Below, one piece after another: positions 8,384 to 16,408 of a stretch of DNA of 43,895 nt. The notes below the pieces were generated by a model, which was not told the DNA's origin, did no database searches, and saw only the letters and a list, made by a program, of their open reading frames with translations. Position numbers and translations under genes: made by a program. Position 1 is the stretch's first letter. The number at the start of each line of letters is the position of its first letter. The stretch comes from Ruminococcus sp. (lineage in GTDB: Bacteria; Bacillota; Clostridia; Oscillospirales; Acutalibacteraceae), in assembly GCA_017481885.1 (NCBI GenBank), contig JAFUOM010000049.1, positions 1 through 43,895 of the forward strand, written 5' to 3'.

Positions 8384-10747
8384 TTACTTCAATTCAATCC
8401 ACATTGCTGGGCAAACATAATTGAGATGATCAATATTTTCGTAATCTATATGTCCATCTTCATAAATATAGTCTGCATCTATGTTTTCCAAAGTTGAAGT
8501 TCGTAACCAAGAACCATTTGTACTACTTGTACCTTTTGTTTTAGTGTAATCAGTTGGTTCCCATGATATTTCTCGTGCTTTCCAGCCAAAATCCAAATCA
8601 ACAACACCAAAATATTTGTCGAGTTCTTGTGTGCTAAGTATAAAGACTTTATCTTTTGTAGACTCGGATACTTTACCTTTAGACATATACATATATGAGT
8701 TATGTGCCGGTACTGTGACTGTTGGAATTACAGCCTGCTCCTTGTCTGAGAACGCAGTGTTGAAGAAATCATCATTCATCCAGGTACGTAATGAACAATC
8801 AGTCCATGTAGAATATATCCTTATATCATTATATGGTTTGAAATCAAGGGCATATTTACTTACAACAAGAATCTTGTTGTCCTTTTTCTCGAGAACTCTC
8901 CATTCGATATCTTCCTTGCCGTTAGATTCATTGTTATCCTGTTCATAAGTGCCAAACTTAACATAACTGTCTACATCCGCACTTTTGCATTTTTCCATAT
9001 TCTTGCTAAAATTGAGTTCTTGAATTTGCTCTGCACTGTCTTCATAATCACCAAGGTCTTCAAATGCAGCAATCGCTTCGTCTGTTTTGCCTTCTTCTTT
9101 CAAAGAAACTGCATCAGCGTATCTTATTGAGAGAATTTTTTCTTCGCTGTCTTTGAATCCATCGAGTTGTTCCAAAATGGCGATAGCCTCCTCGGATTTT
9201 CCATCTTCCATCAAAGCAACCGCTTTTTTGTAATCACCGTTAGGGATAATGAAACTAGTCAGCAAAACAATAAAAGCTATAACCACAATAACAGCAGACA
9301 ATACTGATACAGCAATGGTCATTGTTTTTTTCTTGTGTTTTTCAGCTTTCGCTTCCAGTTCCTTTATTTTTTCTTTACACTTTTCGATTTGTTCGTTTGC
9401 ATCTTTGAAGCCTTTGAGCGATTCAAGAAGCACTAATGCACTTTTGCACTGGTTCAAATCGTTTTTAGCTATCTTTGCTTTTGCATCTTTCAGAGCATTG
9501 TATTTTCGAGTGTTTTCGTTACGCTCGTTTATGTAATCAACATCTGCTTTTAATTTATCTTTCAGCTTATTATCACCAAAGCGATAAGCTTTTTGATAAT
9601 TATTATTCTTATCAAATGGGTCGGTGCAATCTTTCAAGTTGCCCTGCTTTTTAACTTTAAGGTCTGCCATAAGCTTACCGAGGTACGCCTCTGCACACTC
9701 AGGGTCAAGGTCGAGCACCTTTTCGCAATACTCGTTTGCAGAACTCCAGTCCCCATCTTCAAGGAACATAAATGCACGTTTAAGCAGTGGTGCTGTGTTT
9801 GAGGAGTTTGTGTTCACAACTACTGGTTCTGTCTTAGTTTCCTTTGGTGCATTTACTGACAAGACTTTCGAGATGCCGCGAACAATATCGTTAATAAAAC
9901 CGATTTTGACCATATCCTGAGCCTGTAAGTGTGCGAACTCTTCCGGCAACTCATAGGCATCCATATCTCTATAGCAAGGGATAAGCAACTTTGAACGGTC
10001 TTTTTTCATCATCTTAAGAAAACGTGACCACTCGTTTTTTACCCACACAGCGTTGAAATACTCAGGCCTTGTGCCGATTGAAAGCATAACTTTCGCAGAA
10101 TTCAGTGCCGCAAAAATACAAGGCTCATACGCTGAACCGAGCTTATCTTCAAGAGTAATCGCAGCATAGAAAACTTTAAATCCTTGCTGAGTAAGCTGAT
10201 AGTAAATATCGTTTGCAATTACGCTATCCTGTGTACGCTTTCCTGATGCGTCAGTTTCTTTGTAACAGATAAAAACATCATATGGCTCTTCTTTCTGAGA
10301 CAGAGCAATAATCTCTTTTTGAAGTCTGTCAATTTCTTTCGCTTCTGTTTCATAGAAGCTTCGCTGAGTAGCATCTGCATACTGCAAAGCGGACTTGTAG
10401 TCCTCGTCTGCAATAATTGAATCCAAAGATGTTCTGTGACATGTAGGTACATGCTTTAGTGTAGCAGGGTCCTCAACATACTCAATGCCGTACTTGCTGA
10501 GAATGAGTCCCCAATAAGCTTCCGACTGAGTATTATCCATCTGGACTATTTTCTCGTATAATTGCTCAGCCTTATCAAATTCGCTTTTCATTCGCAGAAC
10601 ATTGGCACGATTGAACAAGCCCTGCAAAGTCTCGTCTTTTACAGTTGGTACAGTCTGCTGTGTACCGCAATATATACACTGAGCTACGGTTGAAGCCCCA
10701 TTTATCTCAAGGTCTCCACCGCACATCTTACATTTAAAAATTGCCAT
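8384..10747 (-). CDS. Zinc-ribbon/TPR/TIR transmembrane protein with DUF6273-like ectodomain (paralog C)
   Basis: 787 residues. Zinc ribbon C6/C9/C24/C27; TPR-like ~40-150; TIR ~157-300 with E239 in 'WVKNEW'; TPR/coiled coil ~315-470; transmembrane helix ~475-501; two extracytoplasmic TPR-like repeats ~505-575; DUF6273-like domain ~590-787 ending 'CPAMWIELK'. Its TIR half resembles the soluble paralog at 16409-18292 ('AITLEDKLGSAYEPCIFAAL', 'MMKKDRSKLLIPCYRDMDAY'). Its ectodomain is close to paralog A ('VKFG.YEQDNNESNGKEDIEW', 'TVTVP'). It is therefore a chimera of two lineages within the operon. Ribosome site AAGGGGTAAC. Confidence 0.85.
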   Translation of the reverse strand: MAIFKCKMCGGDLEINGASTVAQCIYCGTQQTVPTVKDETLQGLFNRANVLRMKSEFDKAEQLYEKIVQMDNTQSEAYWGLILSKYGIEYVEDPATLKHVPTCHRTSLDSIIADEDYKSALQYADATQRSFYETEAKEIDRLQKEIIALSQKEEPYDVFICYKETDASGKRTQDSVIANDIYYQLTQQGFKVFYAAITLEDKLGSAYEPCIFAALNSAKVMLSIGTRPEYFNAVWVKNEWSRFLKMMKKDRSKLLIPCYRDMDAYELPEEFAHLQAQDMVKIGFINDIVRGISKVLSVNAPKETKTEPVVVNTNSSNTAPLLKRAFMFLEDGDWSSANEYCEKVLDLDPECAEAYLGKLMADLKVKKQGNLKDCTDPFDKNNNYQKAYRFGDNKLKDKLKADVDYINERNENTRKYNALKDAKAKIAKNDLNQCKSALVLLESLKGFKDANEQIEKCKEKIKELEAKAEKHKKKTMTIAVSVLSAVIVVIAFIVLLTSFIIPNGDYKKAVALMEDGKSEEAIAILEQLDGFKDSEEKILSIRYADAVSLKEEGKTDEAIAAFEDLGDYEDSAEQIQELNFSKNMEKCKSADVDSYVKFGTYEQDNNESNGKEDIEWRVLEKKDNKILVVSKYALDFKPYNDIRIYSTWTDCSLRTWMNDDFFNTAFSDKEQAVIPTVTVPAHNSYMYMSKGKVSESTKDKVFILSTQELDKYFGVVDLDFGWKAREISWEPTDYTKTKGTSSTNGSWLRTSTLENIDADYIYEDGHIDYENIDHLNYVCPAMWIELK

Positions 10748-10893
10748 TTTGTTACCCCTTATTTATAAAGCACTAATTTCAATTATTTCGACATCACGCC
10801 ACAGTATAAAGCTTACTTGCATATTCATTTGAGTCTATAAAATCTGAAAAGCAAGATTAGAAGCACTATCATATGTGACTTTTGGTTTTGTAT
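10748..10893 (-). other. Intergenic gap with a degenerate DUF6273 gene 3' end
   Basis: 146 bp, larger than the other gaps in the operon. Bases ~10770-10810 resemble the common 3' end of paralogs A-C plus the following spacer: the AGTGCTTTATAAATAAGGGG spacer is kept, and the '...TGGATTGAATTGAA-stop' segment is recognisable but mutated. This suggests an earlier paralog was lost or replaced here. Confidence 0.45.
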
Positions 10894-13689
10894 TTATTCA
10901 CTCTTTGTGTTCGGAGTTTTGATATTATGCCAAGAACCTACATCACACTGACCATTGTCATCATCGCCCACGGCGACAACTGTGCCATCAGATTTCAGAC
11001 CCACTGTAAAATGCTCAACTGCCGATATAGCTACTATATCGCTCCATCCACTCACATCGCATTGACCATATTCATTCCAACCTACAGCGACAACTGTACC
11101 GTCAGCCTTTAGTCCTACTGTATGTTCATCCCCTGCTGCTACGGCGACTATGTCCGTCCACTTACTAACATCACACTGACCATTGCCATTATCGCCCACA
11201 GCGACAACTGTACCGTTGCTCTTTATTCCTACAGTGTGGTGAGAGCCTGCCGATACGGCGATTATATTACGCCATAACCATACATTACAACAGCCATACA
11301 AATTAGAGCCCTGAGCCAGAACTCTGCCATCTTTCCTGAGACCTACTGTGTAACGGTCTCCCGAGTCGACAGCTACTATATCTTTCCATTTACCGATATC
11401 ACATTGGTTTTTATCATTTTTGCCTGTTGCCACAAGTGTACCATCGCTCTTTAATCCTACGGTGTGGGAACCTCCTGCAGATACAGCGACTATATCCGCC
11501 CAATTACTGACATTGCATTGGCCACAATCGTTATCGCCCACAGCATCAACCGTACCGTCACTTTTTAGCCCTGCAACATGAAAAAATCCTCCAGATATAT
11601 CAACTATATTTCTAAAATCCTGAACTCCCCATTTTCTAGCATAACCTTCAGTTATCTCAACTGTTCCATTGTCCTTTAACCCTACAGTATAACTATAGCC
11701 TGTAGATATAGATTTATGAGATCTCTCTATCAGAACAGCAGTAGCTTCTTCCAGTAGATCCTCAGCGTCTTTGTAGTATGATGCTTTTGCAAAGTGAATA
11801 GTCGCATTTGAATAATCACCTTTATCCATAAATTCTTTCGCCTTACTGTAATTCAACATAGGTCCGAATACGGTAATCAAAAGAACAACTACTGCAAAAG
11901 ATACTCCAAAAACAATCACCGATACAAAGCTAATACGTTTGAGTTTTGCTTTTCTTTCTTCTGCTATATTTTCATTTAATTTGATTTGTTCTTTACACTT
12001 TTCAATCTGTTCTTTGCTATCTCTGAAGTCAATGATAGATTCAAATAGAGATATAGCGGTATCCAGTCTTTTATTATTACGCAATAACTTAGATGCACTA
12101 TTGTATATACTTGTTTTTCTTAACTCTTCTATTTTATCTTCAGCAGCGATTTCCATCTTATCAGAATCTTTATATCCGCTGATAGACGCAAAAAGGGTTG
12201 ATGCATTTTTATATGATTCTTCTGTATTCTTCGAAAACTCAGCATGAGCTTTCTGATAAATTGTTTCTTGCTTCACTTCTAAAGCTCTTTCATAAGACAA
12301 TTCTTTCATATCATCAGAATCTTTGTATCCGCTGATAGACGCAAAAAGGTTTGTGGCATTTTTATATGAACCTTCTGTATTCTTTGAAAACTCAGCGTGA
12401 GCATTCTGATATATAAGCTCTTTTCGTGTTTCTTCAGCTTTTTCTTTTTCTTTTGTGATTCGATTATTTATGCTATGAATGTAATTACTCAAATCCTGTT
12501 TAAGCGAATCATCTCCAAAACGCATAACCTTCTGATAGTTGCTGTTTGTGTCAAAAGGCTGTGACAAATTTTCGAGCTGGCTTTTCGTACACAATTTATA
12601 AGAAACCAGAAGTTTACCTAAATACGCATTTGCACATTCTGCATCAAAATTCAAGACTTGTTCAAAGAAAACTTCTGCTGACGAAAAGTCACCGTCCTCA
12701 AGTGCCATTGCACCACGCTTTAAAAGTGCATCAATGTTAGCACTAGAGCTCTGTTGGATAATCGGTTTTTGTGCAACCGTCTGCTGTAACTTATCTGAGT
12801 CTATGATTTTTCTGATACCTCGAAGTAAATCCTGCATTGCACCGACTTTTCCCAGGTCCTGTGCCTGAAGAGGTCGAAACTCATCCGGCAAATCATACAG
12901 GTCCATATCTTTGTAGCATGGGATAAGAACCCTCGACTTGTCTTTTTTCATAAGTTTTAAGAAACGTGACCACTCGTTTTTCACCCATACCGCGTGAAAG
13001 TACTCATATTTTGTACCAATGCTGAGCATAACTTTTGCACTGTTGAGGGCTGCAAATATGTATGGCTCGTACTGTCTGCCGAGCTTATCCTCGAGAGTTA
13101 CACGAGAAAAGAATACGTTATACCCTTGGGCAACAAGCAGCTCGTAGATATCATACGCAAGTACACTATCAATAGTTCTGTTTTTGAAATCGTCAGTTTC
13201 TTTGTAACAGATAAAAATATCATAAGGCTTCTCGTTTTTGCTGACAGCCAGAATTTCACCCATAATACGGTCAATTTCTCGTGCTTCGTCACGATATAAT
13301 TTCTGTATATTTATATCAGAATACTCAATCGCGAGATTATAGTTTTCGTCATGCAGTATGCTCTCAAAAGAAGCTCTGTGGCAGGTCGGAATCTTATTTC
13401 CTGTTTCAGGGTCATCAACATACTCTATACCGTAATTGCACAGACAAAGACCCCAGTAGGCCTCAGCTTCCTCAGGAAACTCCGAGATAATATTCTCATA
13501 AATAGCAGCTGCTTTGTCAAACTCACAGTTAATACGCAAGCGGTTGGCACGGTTGAAAAGATTAACTTTCTTTTCGTTATCAACGTTTGGTATTGTCTGT
13601 TTAGTGCCACAATACTCACATTCTAATATATTACTTTCGGTGTTGACCTCGAAATCGCCACCGCACATTTTACATTTCAATACCGCCAT
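10894..13689 (-). CDS. Zinc-ribbon/TPR/TIR transmembrane protein with RCC1-like propeller ectodomain (paralog D)
   Basis: 931 residues. Zinc ribbon C6/C9/C24/C27; TPR-like ~40-150; TIR ~156-300 with E239 in 'WVKNEW'. A TPR-like region (~315-575) contains a tandem duplication of 'AEFSKNTE.SYKNA..LFASI' followed by coiled coil. The transmembrane helix is ~586-613. A short TPR-like segment is followed by seven ~38-residue repeats of the type 'HTVGLKSDGTVVAVG....GQCDVS.W.DIVAVSAG' (~660-925), matching RCC1/BNR-like repeats; seven repeats are the number needed to close a seven-bladed beta-propeller. The cytoplasmic plan equals that of paralogs A-C, but the ectodomain is unrelated, which argues for a swappable sensor role. 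The gene lies 21 bp downstream of the 233-codon membrane protein gene. Confidence 0.85.
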   Translation of the reverse strand: MAVLKCKMCGGDFEVNTESNILECEYCGTKQTIPNVDNEKKVNLFNRANRLRINCEFDKAAAIYENIISEFPEEAEAYWGLCLCNYGIEYVDDPETGNKIPTCHRASFESILHDENYNLAIEYSDINIQKLYRDEAREIDRIMGEILAVSKNEKPYDIFICYKETDDFKNRTIDSVLAYDIYELLVAQGYNVFFSRVTLEDKLGRQYEPYIFAALNSAKVMLSIGTKYEYFHAVWVKNEWSRFLKLMKKDKSRVLIPCYKDMDLYDLPDEFRPLQAQDLGKVGAMQDLLRGIRKIIDSDKLQQTVAQKPIIQQSSSANIDALLKRGAMALEDGDFSSAEVFFEQVLNFDAECANAYLGKLLVSYKLCTKSQLENLSQPFDTNSNYQKVMRFGDDSLKQDLSNYIHSINNRITKEKEKAEETRKELIYQNAHAEFSKNTEGSYKNATNLFASISGYKDSDDMKELSYERALEVKQETIYQKAHAEFSKNTEESYKNASTLFASISGYKDSDKMEIAAEDKIEELRKTSIYNSASKLLRNNKRLDTAISLFESIIDFRDSKEQIEKCKEQIKLNENIAEERKAKLKRISFVSVIVFGVSFAVVVLLITVFGPMLNYSKAKEFMDKGDYSNATIHFAKASYYKDAEDLLEEATAVLIERSHKSISTGYSYTVGLKDNGTVEITEGYARKWGVQDFRNIVDISGGFFHVAGLKSDGTVDAVGDNDCGQCNVSNWADIVAVSAGGSHTVGLKSDGTLVATGKNDKNQCDIGKWKDIVAVDSGDRYTVGLRKDGRVLAQGSNLYGCCNVWLWRNIIAVSAGSHHTVGIKSNGTVVAVGDNGNGQCDVSKWTDIVAVAAGDEHTVGLKADGTVVAVGWNEYGQCDVSGWSDIVAISAVEHFTVGLKSDGTVVAVGDDDNGQCDVGSWHNIKTPNTKSE
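12170..12420 (-). repeat. Internal tandem duplication in paralog D
   Basis: Two ~125-bp copies encode 'AEFSKNTE.SYKNA..LFASISGYKDSD'. They are nearly identical in DNA, for example 'CCGCTGATAGACGCAAAAAGG' minus its last base in both, so the duplication is recent. Confidence 0.65.
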
Positions 13690-13710
13690 AATTCCCTCTG
13701 TTTTATATGT

Positions 13711-14412
13711 TTATTTCCCCTTGTTGAGTTTACAGATTCTGTTTCTCTCGTTTAAAGAAACAGTAACCTTTTTGCATAATTTTGAAACATCCCCAAGGCA
13801 GTCATCAACAATTGCTTTCTCTATTTCTGATAAAAGCTCCTCAAGTTCATTTTCAAGCTTCAATGATTCATCACAGCTGACAGGATCGCTATACTTAAAT
13901 TTTTCTGCCAGTGATTCAAGTAAAGATGCAGTTTCTTTGTCTTCACACAAACCGGAAAGTGTTGCTGATTTCGACTGTAATGAACGGATATTTTTAACGT
14001 CCTTTACCAGTTTTTCGTCCATACGTTGGATTTCATCTCTGGTTGAGTCAGCTCCGATAACACGGAAAACTGCTATAATTAACGGAATTACTGTCACAAC
14101 AACCCAAATCCATGTTAACATCCATTTGGCCAAAAGCATACCAAGCAAACCAATGATAAGCTGTGCAATAAGATACACCGCACCTGCTTTAGCTACAGGA
14201 AAACCATAAAACCAGTTTTTCGCATCTGCACCATTAGAAAAAGAATATGCTATAGTACCAAAACCGAACAAAAACGCAACCCAGGTAAACGCATAGGAAA
14301 CCCAGAATGTGCCCGTATGAGCAAATGGAACCACAAATGCCAAAACGTTATATACAATAATCACTATACCCGCAAGAATACTACCTCTAATGATATCTTT
14401 TTTGCCAAACAT
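13711..14412 (-). CDS. Membrane protein with four predicted helices and a cytoplasmic helical tail
   Basis: 233 residues of unassigned family. Hydrophobic segments at ~12-30, ~38-58, ~75-95 and ~100-118 are followed by a charged, helical tail (~120-233) with two K/E-rich amphipathic stretches. It starts 2 bp after the SPFH gene's stop, and its AAGGGG site lies inside the end of that gene, so the two products are probably made in fixed ratio and may interact. A multi-spanning protein encoded beside an SPFH protein recalls Bacillus subtilis YdjH/YdjI, but no sequence relation could be tested. A role as membrane anchor for the SPFH/TIR assembly is inference. Confidence 0.7.
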   Translation of the reverse strand: MFGKKDIIRGSILAGIVIIVYNVLAFVVPFAHTGTFWVSYAFTWVAFLFGFGTIAYSFSNGADAKNWFYGFPVAKAGAVYLIAQLIIGLLGMLLAKWMLTWIWVVVTVIPLIIAVFRVIGADSTRDEIQRMDEKLVKDVKNIRSLQSKSATLSGLCEDKETASLLESLAEKFKYSDPVSCDESLKLENELEELLSEIEKAIVDDCLGDVSKLCKKVTVSLNERNRICKLNKGK

Positions 14413-14414
14413 AA

Positions 14415-16376
14415 TTATTCCCCTTTCTTAGTACCGCAATTCGGACAGAAATTCGACTTTATATCTTTTGTACCGCAAGCACAATCCCAGCCGGATTTTT
14501 CTTCCGGCTTCTTTGTACCGCAGTTTGGACAGAACATTGACACAATGTTCTTAGTGCCACACGCACAATCCCAGCCTGTTTTTTCTTCCGGTTTCTTTGC
14601 ACCGCAATTCGGACAAAACATTGACGAAATATTGTTTGTACCGCATGTGCAATTCCAACCCGGACGTACTTCGGGTTTTTTTGCACCACAATTCGGACAA
14701 AAACCTGACGTAATAGTCTTAGTGCCACAAGTACAGCTCCAGCCACCTGTTTCTGTAGTCGCTGAGTTTACTATCGAAGCTCCTGTATTTATCATTGGGC
14801 TCATCGCATCTTTTGTCATATTAATTACGCTACCAACAGCACCGAGTGTCACTCCGAGTCCTGCGATATCTCCGAGCATAGAGCCACCCATGCCTGCGTC
14901 GCCACCACTAGTACCCATCTTACCCAGAGCATCAGCGTAAGATTTCTGTACATCAGATTGTAATACATCTTTCTGAGTATAGCCTTTAAGTCGCATTTCT
15001 TCACCTTCAATCTGAGCAATCTGTGCCTTTCTTTCCATCTCAAGCTGCATATGTAAACGCTCTGCCTGTACATCGCCTGTTGCTTGTGCAACTTTACGCT
15101 GACTTTCGTACTGAGCTTCGAGCACTGATGTTTCGCCCTTTTGAGTAACCGCTTTTCTGTGTGCAAGCTCAACCTCTGCAATATTCTCCTGAATACGGAT
15201 ATCAAGCTGTTTTTTTGCTTCCATTTCAGCGAGCTTGATTTCTGTTTCTGTTTTGATAGCCGACTTTGTGAGGTCTTTCTGTCGCATCTGCAGAATGGTT
15301 TGTAGTGCTTCGTAACCGAGTTCGCCTTTCTGTGGGAGCATAATTCCCATAACAAGGAACTCGGTAACAACAAGACCGTACTCCTCAAAGCTTGACTGCA
15401 TAGCAGAAAGCATAGATGCTGACAAACGCATTTTCTGTTGGTCAAGCTGGAGAATATCGAGCTTTTCTTCTGTGATAATATTTGCGAGAATTGTAGAAAC
15501 ATTAAGCTGGATTACGCTACGGAAGTAATCCCTGATGTGACCTTCACCTTCTTCGATAAGGTCCTGACGAGTGAGCTTTCCACCTGTACCAATCAGTTTC
15601 AAAAGAAGCTTTCTAGGATCAGCAACACGTAAATTCAGCACACCGCGTGCACCAAGAGAAATCGGTGCACCAGAGAAAGGCTCGATAAAGTTAATCTTCT
15701 CCGGTGTTCCCCACTTAATCGCCAGCTGGTGAATAAGGTTAAAGAAGTACACTTCAGAGTGGAATGTACCCTCGGTATCGGTTGGAAGCTTATATGCCTT
15801 CTCCAGCAACGGTAACTGCTGTGTTTCAAGGGTGTATCTACCAGCACCGAAGAGATCAAGAGCCTGACCGTCACGGAAGAATATCGCTTCCTGACTCTCA
15901 TGTACGATAAGCTGTGAACCAAAGTTGAAATCCTCAATAGGGTGTTTCCATAATATGGTGTCACTGTCACCTTCATACTTAATAATGCTAGCCAGACCAT
16001 CTTTACGGATTTCTTCTTTGACAATACGAACCTGCACATCGTTTTCGTGATCACAAACAGGACAGGTGTATGTAATAGCATTTCTTGATGCCTGAAGACT
16101 AATTCCGCACTGCTCACAGCTGAACTCAACCATTTTTGTCTTGTCGTCTAACACATTTACAGTCTTACGACACACTGGACACACGGTTTTTTTACCAACG
16201 GTATGATCAAAAATGACCGTATTGCCACAATGTGGACATTTTCTGCTTGCCATCTTATCGTAGTTAACATTAATTATGTTACCACAGGCACACTTCAACT
16301 TATTTTTAGAAAAAAGACCATTTCTTCCTTCGGCGTATTTTCCGCAGCTCGGACACTCAATTACAAATTTTGACAT
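14415..16376 (-). CDS. SPFH (stomatin/prohibitin-like) protein with N- and C-terminal zinc ribbons, YdjI/COG4260 type
   Basis: 653 residues. Three N-terminal zinc ribbons carry cysteines at 8/11/29/31, 47/50/66/69 and 87/90/105/108. An SPFH core follows (~127-360; 'LIVHESQEAIFFRDGQALDLFGAGRYTL', split here as 'LIVHESQEAIFF' and 'GQALDLFGAGRYTL'), with 'IKWGTPEKI', as in the B. subtilis YdjI/'virion core protein' family. A long A/E/K-rich coiled coil spans ~365-480, then a glycine-rich hydrophobic segment (~485-525) and four C-terminal zinc ribbons of the form 'GW.C.CGT..I.S.FCPNCG.KKPE' (~545-653). SPFH proteins oligomerise on membranes as scaffolds; YdjI recruits PspA to stressed membranes. 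Its zinc ribbons and operon position make it the likely platform for the TIR proteins (inference). Confidence 0.85.
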   Translation of the reverse strand: MSKFVIECPSCGKYAEGRNGLFSKNKLKCACGNIINVNYDKMASRKCPHCGNTVIFDHTVGKKTVCPVCRKTVNVLDDKTKMVEFSCEQCGISLQASRNAITYTCPVCDHENDVQVRIVKEEIRKDGLASIIKYEGDSDTILWKHPIEDFNFGSQLIVHESQEAIFFRDGQALDLFGAGRYTLETQQLPLLEKAYKLPTDTEGTFHSEVYFFNLIHQLAIKWGTPEKINFIEPFSGAPISLGARGVLNLRVADPRKLLLKLIGTGGKLTRQDLIEEGEGHIRDYFRSVIQLNVSTILANIITEEKLDILQLDQQKMRLSASMLSAMQSSFEEYGLVVTEFLVMGIMLPQKGELGYEALQTILQMRQKDLTKSAIKTETEIKLAEMEAKKQLDIRIQENIAEVELAHRKAVTQKGETSVLEAQYESQRKVAQATGDVQAERLHMQLEMERKAQIAQIEGEEMRLKGYTQKDVLQSDVQKSYADALGKMGTSGGDAGMGGSMLGDIAGLGVTLGAVGSVINMTKDAMSPMINTGASIVNSATTETGGWSCTCGTKTITSGFCPNCGAKKPEVRPGWNCTCGTNNISSMFCPNCGAKKPEEKTGWDCACGTKNIVSMFCPNCGTKKPEEKSGWDCACGTKDIKSNFCPNCGTKKGE

Positions 16377-16408
16377 ATATATTACCCCTCTTATAATTGA
16401 CTAAAAAA

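Noticed and set aside
3424..10747. DUF6273-like ectodomains as targets of a diversity-generating retroelement
   Set aside because: No reverse transcriptase, template repeat or adenine-biased variation is visible; differences between paralogs look like ordinary divergence and recombination.
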